Shown here one piece after another: positions 50,163-58,225 of a stretch of 64,000 bases of DNA; positions within the stretch are counted from its first letter, which is position 1; each line of letters starts with the position of its first letter. Source of the DNA: Sungkyunkwania multivorans. Lineage in GTDB: Bacteria; Bacteroidota; Bacteroidia; Flavobacteriales; Flavobacteriaceae. Under the pieces are notes generated by a model. The model saw only the letters and a program-made list of their open reading frames with translations. It had not been told where the DNA came from and ran no database searches. Position numbers and translations under genes: made by a program. The stretch lies in NCBI RefSeq assembly GCF_042675645.1, contig NZ_JBHTJH010000010.1:1-64000 (forward strand), given 5' to 3'.

Positions 50163-50334
50163 AAGATAATGACATTTTGTGGTCATTCCCACGACAGTGA
50201 GAATCTATTTTACACGTTCAGGCTTGATCCAAACAGTGCTCTTTCAAAAATACAACTTGAAAATAGTAGAAGAAACTAGATGAACAAAAAACAGCTGATA
50301 CCGTTATAAACTAAATCAATCTTTCGTTCTGATT

Positions 50335-51402
50335 TTACTCTTTACTATGCTTGGAGTAATTCCGCCAACGTTCGATACAATCCTGCAAGTCTTGTGGAAT
50401 CTCAGAATCAAAACGCATCATCTGCCCAGTTTTGGGATGTACAAAGCCTAATGTCTTTGCGTGAAGCGCCGTTCGTGGAAGTACTTTAAAGCAATTCTCT
50501 ACAAATTGTTTGTATTTGGTGAAAGTGGTGCCTTTTAGGATCTTTTCACCCCCATAGCGCTCGTCGTTAAAAAGCGTATGCCCAATATGCTTCATATGTG
50601 CACGGATCTGGTGGGTACGACCTGTTTCCAGTCGGCACGAGACCAACGTGACATACCCTAATCGCTCCAAGACCTTGTAATGTGTGACCGCCTCTTTCCC
50701 CTGATCCCCTTCTGGAAAGACAGTCATCTGTAAACGATTCTTCGGGTGTCGGGCCAAATGCCCTTCAATGGTGCCTTCATCTTCTTCGACATTGCCCCAT
50801 ACCAATGCCACATATTCCCTTTCGGAAGTCTTTTCGGCAAATTGATTGCTCAAGTGATTCATGGCCTCTTCGGTCTTGGCAACTACCAAAAGCCCAGTAG
50901 TGTCTTTATCTATGCGATGTACCAACCCAGGTCTTCCGCTGCTATTTTCTGGTAAATTCTCGAAATGATGGATCAAGGCGTTGATCAAGGTGCCCGAATA
51001 ATTCCCATGACCCGGATGCACAACCATTCCCGCAGGTTTGTTCACAACCAACAAGGTGTCGTCTTCGTACACGATGTCTAGGGGAATATCCTCTGGTGTA
51101 AGTAGATATTCGTGCGGAGGATGCTCAAATAAGACTTTGACCTCATCGCCCGCCTTTACTTTATAATTCTGTTTTACAGTCTGACCATTTACGAAGATAT
51201 TACCATTCTTGGCTGCTTGCTGTATTTTATTTCGCGTAGCATTCTCTATTCTGCCCATTAAGAACTTATCTACCCTAAACGGCTGTTGCCCCTTATCGGC
51301 AGTAAAGGCGTAATGCTCATAAAGACCTTGTTCTTCACCATTGATGTCCAACTCCTCCTCCACTGTTGCCATCTTTTTAATTTGAGCGTCTTCCATTTCC
51401 AA
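50335..51402 (-). CDS. rluD: RluD-family 23S rRNA pseudouridine synthase
   Basis: This 355-residue enzyme contains an N-terminal S4 domain (RVDKFLMGRIENATRNKIQQAAKNGNIFVNG) and the catalytic motif GLVHRIDKDTTGLLVVAKT with the conserved Asp. SCRLETGRTHQIRAHMKHIGHTLFND follows. In the RluA family this protein modifies uridines of helix 69 of 23S rRNA, which is the likely target. Its start overlaps the end of the PASTA gene by 26 bases, so the two are co-transcribed. Confidence 0.92.
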   Translation of the reverse strand: MEMEDAQIKKMATVEEELDINGEEQGLYEHYAFTADKGQQPFRVDKFLMGRIENATRNKIQQAAKNGNIFVNGQTVKQNYKVKAGDEVKVLFEHPPHEYLLTPEDIPLDIVYEDDTLLVVNKPAGMVVHPGHGNYSGTLINALIHHFENLPENSSGRPGLVHRIDKDTTGLLVVAKTEEAMNHLSNQFAEKTSEREYVALVWGNVEEDEGTIEGHLARHPKNRLQMTVFPEGDQGKEAVTHYKVLERLGYVTLVSCRLETGRTHQIRAHMKHIGHTLFNDERYGGEKILKGTTFTKYKQFVENCFKVLPRTALHAKTLGFVHPKTGQMMRFDSEIPQDLQDCIERWRNYSKHSKE

Positions 51403-51934
51403 GAACGAGGTCGATCTTAGAGGTTTTGGTCACCATTTCTCCCGGGCGTATCTGCTTGCCATCATACTTGATATAATAGACCATATCCCTGCCGATCTGA
51501 TCGATATATTCGACCTTTCCCACTTCCAGACCTACCGCTCTCAAGGTAGCCTCGGCGCTTCTTCTGGTGATCTGAATGATATTAGGGACCGTCACCTTTC
51601 GGTAGCCCGAAGGATTGATCGTTAGATAGACCCTTCTACCTTCCTTTACCTGCTCTCCTGCCAATGGCAATTGTTCGATCACTGCAAATTTTGGATATTT
51701 TGGATTAAAATTGGCCGTATCCATGATCTCTACATTCAAACTATTCTCTTCTAGTTTGGACTTCGCCTCTATAAAGGTAAGGTTTGACACATCGGGAACT
51801 TGTACAAATTCGTTATGGTTCGTAGAACTCTTTAACCATTGCAACAGCAAGAATACAATCACGATAAAGGCGACGATCGCCAACCCTATCTGCTTTAAAA
51901 AAGATTTACTGAAAATAAATTTGAGTAGACTCAT
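51377..51934 (-). CDS. PASTA domain protein
   Basis: This 185-residue protein has one membrane span near the start (about residues 10-32, LKQIGLAIVAFIVIVFLLLQWL) and three PASTA repeats: VQVPDVSNLTFIEAKSKLEENSL, RKVTVPNIIQITRRSAEATLRAVGL and a third degenerate copy. PASTA domains bind peptidoglycan or muropeptides. No kinase or penicillin-binding domain is attached. It lies between the divergent ddl gene and rluD, a layout common in this family. Confidence 0.9.
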   Translation of the reverse strand: MSLLKFIFSKSFLKQIGLAIVAFIVIVFLLLQWLKSSTNHNEFVQVPDVSNLTFIEAKSKLEENSLNVEIMDTANFNPKYPKFAVIEQLPLAGEQVKEGRRVYLTINPSGYRKVTVPNIIQITRRSAEATLRAVGLEVGKVEYIDQIGRDMVYYIKYDGKQIRPGEMVTKTSKIDLVLGNGRRSN

Positions 51935-52044
51935 TCAATTCTGTTTATATGTAAGCAAAGATATAAAAACCCATTGCTTTACATAACGCTTCAAATTAAA
52001 TGATATTTTTGTTTTAGTATTTGTTAATTTTTCAAGGGAACTAG

Positions 52045-53049
52045 ATGAAAAAAAAGATTGCCATCATTATGGGTGGATATTCTTCTGAGTATAAGATCTC
52101 GCTTAAGAGCGGAAATGTGGTCTATCAGTATCTCGATGCTGACAAATATGATCGCTATCGCGTGCACATCTTCAAGGACAGGTGGGTCTACGTCGATGCT
52201 CAAAACCAGGAGACCCCCATAGACCGAAATGATTTTTCAGTAATTATCGATGATGAGAAAATCACCTTTGATTGTGTCTTCAATGCGATTCACGGCACCC
52301 CTGGCGAAGATGGTCATATGCAGGCCTATTTTGAATTACTTCATATTCCACATACCAGCTGCGGAATGTATCAGGCAGCACTAACATTCAACAAACGCGA
52401 CTGTCTCTCGGTCTTAAAGCCCTACGGAATTAAAACCGCAGAATCCTATTATCTAAATCTTGGAGATGCGATTGATGAGAACGCTATAATCTCTAAGGTA
52501 GGCCTGCCCTGTTTTGTTAAGGCCAATAAAGCGGGAAGCAGCTTTGGTGTGACCAAAGTGCACAAAAAAGAGCATCTTCAAGATGCGATCGATATCGCTT
52601 TCAAAGAAGATGATGAGATCATTATAGAGGCATTTTTAGACGGTACCGAAGTATCGATTGGCGTGATCAGCTATAAAGGAGAGACCAAAGTATTGCCCAT
52701 TACCGAGATCGTTTCAGAAAACGATTTCTTCGATTATGAGGCAAAATATTTAGGCAAGTCACAAGAGATCACCCCAGCCAGAATTTCAGAGGAAATGACC
52801 AAAAAGGCTTCGGCTGTTGCAAAGAAGGCCTATGACGTTCTAAAGATGAGTGGTTTTAGCCGAAGTGAATTCATCTTTCAAGGGGGTGAACCGTATATGT
52901 TAGAGATGAATACCATCCCAGGATTTACTGCAGAGAGCATCCTGCCGCAGCAGGCGCAGGCAGCTGGCATTAGCCTGCCCGAGCTTTTCGGAAATGCCAT
53001 TGAGGAAGCCCTCACCCCCAACCCCTCTCCCAAAGAGAGAAGGGGGTAA
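52045..53049 (+). CDS. ddl: D-alanine--D-alanine ligase with repeat-derived C-terminus
   Basis: This 334-residue ATP-grasp ligase makes the D-Ala-D-Ala dipeptide for peptidoglycan. Visible are IIMGGYSSEYKISLKSG, HGTPGEDGHMQAYFELLHIPHTSCG, KANKAGSSFGVTKV, EAFLDGTEVSIGV, and FIFQGGEPYMLEMNTIPGFTAESILPQQA. Residues from about 321 to the end (EALTPNPSPKERRG) are encoded by a copy of repeat B, which also supplies the stop codon. The extra tail lies after all catalytic parts, so activity should be unaffected. It lies upstream of coaD. Confidence 0.95.
   Translation: MKKKIAIIMGGYSSEYKISLKSGNVVYQYLDADKYDRYRVHIFKDRWVYVDAQNQETPIDRNDFSVIIDDEKITFDCVFNAIHGTPGEDGHMQAYFELLHIPHTSCGMYQAALTFNKRDCLSVLKPYGIKTAESYYLNLGDAIDENAIISKVGLPCFVKANKAGSSFGVTKVHKKEHLQDAIDIAFKEDDEIIIEAFLDGTEVSIGVISYKGETKVLPITEIVSENDFFDYEAKYLGKSQEITPARISEEMTKKASAVAKKAYDVLKMSGFSRSEFIFQGGEPYMLEMNTIPGFTAESILPQQAQAAGISLPELFGNAIEEALTPNPSPKERRG
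53009..53046. repeat. Repeat B copy forming the ddl C-terminus
   Basis: CCCTCACCCCCAACCCCTCT followed by CCCAAAGAGAGAAGGGGG is the complement-sense form of the copies in the trp operon. It is read in frame by ddl; the peptide LTPNPSPKERR is typical of translated copies. Confidence 0.85.
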
Positions 53050-53131
53050 ACTAATATATAAAGTAACATATGGTTTATTATATTTACGAAATAAAATCAT
53101 TTCACCCCTTTGGAAAGGTAAAGAAGGACTC

Positions 53132-53587
53132 ATGAGAAGAGCAGTTTTTCCTGGGTCTTTCGACCCTATCACTTTAGGCCATTACGACATCATCGAACGG
53201 GGAATTACGCTGTTTGATGAATTGATCATCGCCATAGGTATCAATGCCGACAAGAAATATATGTTTTCCTTAAAAGAACGTGTAAAGTTTATCGAAGACG
53301 CCTTTAAGGACCAACCGAAGGTCAAAGTGGTAACTTATAAAGGACTCACTGTTGACTTTGCCAAAGAAGTGGACGCACAGTACATTTTGCGTGGCTTGCG
53401 CAACCCGGCCGATTTTGAGTTTGAGAAGGCCATTGCCCATACCAATCGTAAGCTTTCCGAGATAGAGACCGTGTTCTTGCTCACTTCTTCTGGAAAGAGC
53501 TATATCTCATCTTCTATTGTCCGCGATGTCATACGAAATGGTGGAGATTATACCGTTTTGGTTCCAGATAGTGTAAGGGTTAAATGA
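53132..53587 (+). CDS. coaD: Phosphopantetheine adenylyltransferase
   Basis: This 151-residue enzyme catalyses the penultimate step of coenzyme A synthesis. The nucleotidyltransferase TxxGH motif is PITLGHYD (His17). KYMFSLKERVKFIEDAFKD, the YILRGLRNPADFEFE motif and the C-terminal SYISSSIVRDVIRNGGD are intact. I start at ATG 53132 (MRRAVFPGSFDP). A longer frame to 52994 reads through the ddl repeat and has no family support. It lies 82 bases after ddl. Confidence 0.96.
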   Translation: MRRAVFPGSFDPITLGHYDIIERGITLFDELIIAIGINADKKYMFSLKERVKFIEDAFKDQPKVKVVTYKGLTVDFAKEVDAQYILRGLRNPADFEFEKAIAHTNRKLSEIETVFLLTSSGKSYISSSIVRDVIRNGGDYTVLVPDSVRVK

Positions 53588-53662
53588 TACATAAGACTGA
53601 TGGGAAAGAAGAAGAAGAGAATCCCAATTGGAGTGATTTACCCTTTTATCGGTATGAATAAT

Positions 53663-53688
53663 GGATTCCTGCCTACGCAGGAATGACA
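53663..53688. repeat. Repeat A copy downstream of coaD
   Basis: GATTCCTGCCTACGCAGGAA followed by TGACACA is a family A palindrome, close to the copies at 3641 and 35940. It lies between coaD and the convergent SulP gene. Confidence 0.8.
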
Positions 53689-53697
53689 CAGCAAACC

Positions 53698-55320
53698 CTA
53701 TAATTTATACTCAGACAAACTCTTGGTGAATTTCTCTGGATTGGCCGCCAAATGATACCTTGGATCGTCCACGTCCTCTTCGATCACCTCATGGAACTTA
53801 GGACTCGCCTTGTATAAAAGTTCTTTGCAGTCTTCGCTTAAATGTTTCAACTTCACCTGCTTTCCTGCAGCTTGATATTTTTCCACCAAATTGAAGATGG
53901 CCTCCAAAGCCGAATGATCGCTTACACGCGACTCCACAAAATCGATCTCCACCTTTTCTGGGTCATTCTTCACATCGAACTTATTGTTGAAGGCCGATAT
54001 ACTTCCAAAGAACAACGGGCCCCAGATCTCATAGATCTTCGTACCATCCTCTTTCATGCGCTTTCTAGCGCGGATGCGTTTGGCATTTTCCCAGGCAAAG
54101 ACCAAGGCTGAGATGATCACTCCGACGATCACGGCAACTGCGAGATCTTTAAAGACGGTAATCAGTGATACTGCGATCAGTACAAAGGCATCCGTCAACG
54201 GAATCTTCCTAAGGATTCTAAAGCTACTCCATGCAAAGGTGCCGATAACGACCATGAACATTACGCCTACCAAGGCTGCGATCGGCACTTGCTCGATCAG
54301 GCCGCTGGCGAATAGTATAAAAGCTAACAAAGTAACAGCAGCAACGATTCCCGAGAGTCGTGTTCGGCCGCCAGATTTGATGTTGATGATCGATTGCCCG
54401 ATCATCGCGCAACCACCCATTCCGCCGAATAGACCAGTAACAATATTGGCGCCACCTTGGGCCAAGCACTCTCTATTGGCATTTCCGCGGGTCTCTGTCA
54501 ATTCATCGATCAAATTCAAGGTCATCAAGGATTCGATGAGTCCGATAGCCGCCAAAATAAAAGCATAGGGCGCTATAAATCTTAATGTTTCTAGGGTGAA
54601 GGGAACTTTATTGAAGATGTCCATTTGGAAGGTTGGCAATCCACCTTTTAGGCCTTCGCCGCCACCTTCGCGAATAAAAGAACCAACGGTAGCCACATCT
54701 AAGTTGCCTAAGATCACGATAGCCGAAACAACAAGGATGGCGATCAATGCCTCTGGTAATTTCTTGGTGATCTTTGGCAATCCAAACATGATCCCCATGG
54801 TTAGCGCCACCAAACCGAGCATCATCCATAGTTTGTTCCCAGACATCCAAGTCAACTCACCATTGACCATCTCTTTGAACATTCCTAACTGCGAAAGGAA
54901 GATCACAATGGCCAGTCCGTTTACGAAGCCCATCATTACGGGATGCGGGATAAGTCGGACAAATTTTCCAAGTTTAAAGACACCCGCGAGCATTTGAATG
55001 ATTCCCATAAGGATTACTGTGGCAAAAAGATAGTATAGACCAAGGTTCTCGCCCTCGGCGCCCATGGCATTTCCTTCGGCGACCAAATGCACCATCACCA
55101 CGGCCAAAGCTCCGGTAGCACCGGAGATCATTCCAGGCCTTCCTCCGAAGATAGCGGTGATCAAACCGATCATGAACGCAGCGTACAATCCAACTAAGGG
55201 GTCTACCCCTGCCACAAAGGCAAAGGCAACTGCTTCCGGAACTAAGGCCAAGGCCACCGTCAATCCGCTTAAAATATCATCCTTGGCGTTGGCAACGCGC
55301 TTACGTACAAATGCATTCAT
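53698..55320 (-). CDS. SulP family anion transporter
   Basis: This 540-residue membrane protein belongs to the SulP/SLC26 family. About 10-12 spans run from residue 15 to 400. Motifs include VALALVPEAVAFAFVAGVDPLVGLYAA, GGRPGMISGATGALAVV, FGGMGGCAMIGQSIINIKSGGRTRLSGI and a C-terminal STAS domain (YEIWGPLFFGSISAFNNKF, VDFVESRVSDHSALEAIFNL). It may carry sulfate, bicarbonate or another anion. A promoter is visible directly upstream (55340-55370). Confidence 0.93.
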   Translation of the reverse strand: MNAFVRKRVANAKDDILSGLTVALALVPEAVAFAFVAGVDPLVGLYAAFMIGLITAIFGGRPGMISGATGALAVVMVHLVAEGNAMGAEGENLGLYYLFATVILMGIIQMLAGVFKLGKFVRLIPHPVMMGFVNGLAIVIFLSQLGMFKEMVNGELTWMSGNKLWMMLGLVALTMGIMFGLPKITKKLPEALIAILVVSAIVILGNLDVATVGSFIREGGGEGLKGGLPTFQMDIFNKVPFTLETLRFIAPYAFILAAIGLIESLMTLNLIDELTETRGNANRECLAQGGANIVTGLFGGMGGCAMIGQSIINIKSGGRTRLSGIVAAVTLLAFILFASGLIEQVPIAALVGVMFMVVIGTFAWSSFRILRKIPLTDAFVLIAVSLITVFKDLAVAVIVGVIISALVFAWENAKRIRARKRMKEDGTKIYEIWGPLFFGSISAFNNKFDVKNDPEKVEIDFVESRVSDHSALEAIFNLVEKYQAAGKQVKLKHLSEDCKELLYKASPKFHEVIEEDVDDPRYHLAANPEKFTKSLSEYKL

Positions 55321-55339
55321 CGCTATCGATTTAAGCCCG

Positions 55340-55370
55340 CAAAGATATAGGAATCTAAACGCTGGACAAA
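55340..55370 (-). promoter_or_regulatory. Promoter of the SulP gene
   Basis: On the minus strand TTTG (55370-55367), a 19-base spacer and TATCTTTG (55347-55340) match the Bacteroidota consensus. The expected start is about ten bases before the ATG at 55320. Confidence 0.7.
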
Positions 55371-55483
55371 AGGAAGCCAGATTAAATTCTGGTTATTCAA
55401 CTACTCGATTCTAGCAATAGCCCGATGGTTTGCAAATTAATTTCAACTTTTTGTAAATTAGGGGCAAACCAACTATACGACCC

Positions 55484-57826
55484 ATGAAATTTTATTTTTT
55501 CATTCCATTCCTCATTTCCTTTTATCTCACCACCGCTCAAGAAACCTACTACCCACCAAAACTATTGATAGAAATTAGCAGTAATATCCAAGTAGGTGTA
55601 AAGACACAGGGCCAGACAAAGACCTATCTCAATTACAAGATCGAAAACAATCAGAACTTTTCGAGTAGCAACACCAATACTTTTAGCAATAGCTATATCA
55701 GAGATGTTACCAAGGAACGACAGAGAAAGACCAATGAAGATTACTATAAAAGCAGACCCAAACCAAGCTCACTTTTAGGGGGAATCGCCAAAGCATTTTC
55801 GGGCGATCCTTCTGGCCTGCTAGACTTTGGCGGAAATGTATTGGATCATATGATGACCCCAAAATATAGGGTCTACGAGACTTCGACCTACAAGACCACC
55901 GAAAAATTTGAAAGGACCAATACCACGACTAACACCTCTAGCACGGACGTAAAAAATCAACTCGTGCAGCAGATCACTCAAGAATCTACCGTTGATGCGA
56001 ATGCTGGCTTTATCAGATTCAGCTTAAGGATCTTCAACGATGCCCAGAAAGGCATTCGCATCAAAAATCCGCAGTTTGTCCTTTACTTTCTGATGCCTAA
56101 TGGAAGTAGGGAGATCATCTCCTTTCAAAACGCTACTGCCGGCGATGGACAAGTGCATTGGCTGCCAGCGAAGAACTACAAAGATTTTGAGGTAAATGTT
56201 GAAAATCTGGATGTACAACGATTGTTCTCTAACTATTTGAATTCTGAAGAGATCGAGGTAAACTTAAATAATCTCGAAGTTGAAGTCAGTGGTCAAAGTT
56301 ATTTTGCCGGCGAACTTGAGGAATCACATGAAGACAATGGGGTGCGTGTTAAATATTACAACGGACAGGACACCAAAGAATTCTTTGCACTCATCGGAGA
56401 TGCACGTCCTACCGCTGCCGAGTTGATAAAGGATTATTTAAAAGAACAACAACTCGAATTCTACCCAGTAGAAGACGATACCAGTATTGTTGATGCCATT
56501 AAAAAAATCAGCGTGAATGAAAATGTCCAAAGCGATAAGAAACTGAATCAGATCAGTGGGCAAGAACTTATTGATTGGCGTAAATGGGTGGTCACTGTAT
56601 ATGATCAAAATAATGTGATCATCCCGTTTAGTGTTTCAGACAGGCTACAACCTGGCTATAAGATCTCCTTGTCATATTTCGCTGCCAAGGACCTTATGGG
56701 TGTTCACTATCGACCAGTGATCTATGAAAAAAAAGGTATTGTTTTCACCGCGGATGGCCAGTTTCAGCTTAATGTCGACCTGAAAAAAGATGACGAATTG
56801 GTAATTGACAATGTTAAACTCAGAAAGCTCTATACCGATAAAGTCAAGTATGCCATCGCCCCCGTTCAGATCGCAGCTAATGATCCTTTAGTGGCTGGGC
56901 TTCCTATAAGGAAGACAGAGGCACAAATGTTCCTTGACCAACAGAGGAGTATGGAATCGGTATATACGGTACCGGCAACAGGACAGCCCTTTAGTTTTAA
57001 TTTCAATAACACTAACGGCCAAAATCTAAAGTTTTATTGGTTTAGACCAACTCAGGTTGTTCGACAAGAGTTTTTCAAGCCAGAAGATTTTGTTTTTTTA
57101 AGGTGGTTCAAGGGCAATCCGTCAATTGATAACATGATAGGACAAGTCTCTAAAGAAGCGCAACAAACGTTTATAGAGAGCCTCATTGTTAGACATATCT
57201 ACAATGCCTTCGACCCAGAGCTAAAGATTGCAAAACCCGCTAATTTTGGCCTCGTCAAAGGTGGTGGACATGTAACGATCAATGGAAATAACAACTCTCC
57301 CGAGCTGGCCACCATGATCAGCTACCTCACATCCGAGAACGGGCTCGAAAAAATAAGAGATTCCATCAAAAATGCTAAGACCATCCATTACAAGGTGCCA
57401 AAGAATATCAGCGCATCGAGCAATGTTTGGAAGAGCTCGATGGCACGAAACCGATATTATAGCTTTCTATCGTCTGCCAAAAATAATCTGCCCACGAGCG
57501 CGACCTATCGATCGCTGAGCACAGGCAGGCATGCGATGAGATTATCGATCACCTTAGATACACGAACAGGCAATACGGCGCCTTGGTCAACAGGCATGTT
57601 GGGTGGGCCACCCATGGGAATCGGATCTAGCTTTGGGTTTGGAAATCTTCAAAATCCCGAGAAAAGCTACTCGATAGAGACGTTGACCAAATTGAATGAC
57701 CAACAACCCGACATACACCCTATCTATGGGAATACCGCTAGCCTCGGTCAGCAAGAAACGACACTTAATGGAAACAAGGAACTGTTCGAAATAAGTTTTG
57801 ACGTTAAAGTAGTAAGAACAAAATAA
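55484..57826 (+). CDS. Large secreted protein of unknown function
   Basis: This 780-residue protein has a signal peptide (MKFYFFIPFLISFYLTTAQ). I recognise no family. The body has a Ser/Thr/Asn-rich segment (about residues 45-75, ENNQNFSSSNTNTFSNSYIR) and a Gly-rich stretch (LLGGIAKAFSGDPSGLLDFGG). Beta-rich parts follow, then GLVKGGGHVTINGNNNSPELA near 585 and SSFGFGNLQNPEKSY near 735. There are no cysteine clusters and no membrane spans beyond the signal. It starts a run with a six-cysteine protein and a carboxypeptidase (gaps of 11 and 7 bases), suggesting co-expression. Confidence 0.85.
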   Translation: MKFYFFIPFLISFYLTTAQETYYPPKLLIEISSNIQVGVKTQGQTKTYLNYKIENNQNFSSSNTNTFSNSYIRDVTKERQRKTNEDYYKSRPKPSSLLGGIAKAFSGDPSGLLDFGGNVLDHMMTPKYRVYETSTYKTTEKFERTNTTTNTSSTDVKNQLVQQITQESTVDANAGFIRFSLRIFNDAQKGIRIKNPQFVLYFLMPNGSREIISFQNATAGDGQVHWLPAKNYKDFEVNVENLDVQRLFSNYLNSEEIEVNLNNLEVEVSGQSYFAGELEESHEDNGVRVKYYNGQDTKEFFALIGDARPTAAELIKDYLKEQQLEFYPVEDDTSIVDAIKKISVNENVQSDKKLNQISGQELIDWRKWVVTVYDQNNVIIPFSVSDRLQPGYKISLSYFAAKDLMGVHYRPVIYEKKGIVFTADGQFQLNVDLKKDDELVIDNVKLRKLYTDKVKYAIAPVQIAANDPLVAGLPIRKTEAQMFLDQQRSMESVYTVPATGQPFSFNFNNTNGQNLKFYWFRPTQVVRQEFFKPEDFVFLRWFKGNPSIDNMIGQVSKEAQQTFIESLIVRHIYNAFDPELKIAKPANFGLVKGGGHVTINGNNNSPELATMISYLTSENGLEKIRDSIKNAKTIHYKVPKNISASSNVWKSSMARNRYYSFLSSAKNNLPTSATYRSLSTGRHAMRLSITLDTRTGNTAPWSTGMLGGPPMGIGSSFGFGNLQNPEKSYSIETLTKLNDQQPDIHPIYGNTASLGQQETTLNGNKELFEISFDVKVVRTK

Positions 57827-57837
57827 ACTTAAATATC

Positions 57838-58218
57838 ATGAAAAAGATCATCATTGTATTGCTTGTCTCGATGACCACATCCCTGTCCTTCGCTCAAGAT
57901 GAGGCCTGCAAAATTGTAGGAGAGATCTCGCTGCCTGCAGTAGAGGCGGGTGCCTTTTTTGGTTGTATGTCCTCTGCCAATGCCTTGGCCTGTAAAGTAG
58001 CTTTTGCCGCACATAATTGTGGACAAGACATAGCCTGTTCGGGTGTTGTAGCCACAATCGTTGAAGAAGGATGCAAATTTACCATAAGGAAAACAGGGCA
58101 AACCATCGAGATCATCGGCACGGCAGCCAAAGAAAATGCAGAAGAACTAAGACAAACCTATAATGCGCTAAATACAGTCGAAGGAATGACCTGGCTGATG
58201 CTTTACCTTTCGCAATAA
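57838..58218 (+). CDS. Small secreted six-cysteine protein of unknown function
   Basis: This 126-residue protein has a signal peptide (MKKIIIVLLVSMTTSLSFAQ). The mature part contains six cysteines (DEACK, FFGCMS, LACKV, HNCGQ, IACSG, EGCKF), enough for three disulfides, in a mostly helical, small-residue-rich sequence. I recognise no family. It lies 11 bases after the 780-residue gene and 7 bases before the M14 gene, so the three genes are probably one transcript. A role as a partner of either neighbour is a guess. Confidence 0.78.
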   Translation: MKKIIIVLLVSMTTSLSFAQDEACKIVGEISLPAVEAGAFFGCMSSANALACKVAFAAHNCGQDIACSGVVATIVEEGCKFTIRKTGQTIEIIGTAAKENAEELRQTYNALNTVEGMTWLMLYLSQ

Positions 58219-58225
58219 ACTATCC

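Noticed and set aside
52994..53131. 46-codon N-terminal extension of coaD
   Set aside because: It reads through the ddl repeat and the conserved N-terminus begins at 53132.
53507..53689. 60-codon minus-strand frame starting MSFLRRQES
   Set aside because: The start is the translation of a repeat A copy and the rest is antisense to coaD.
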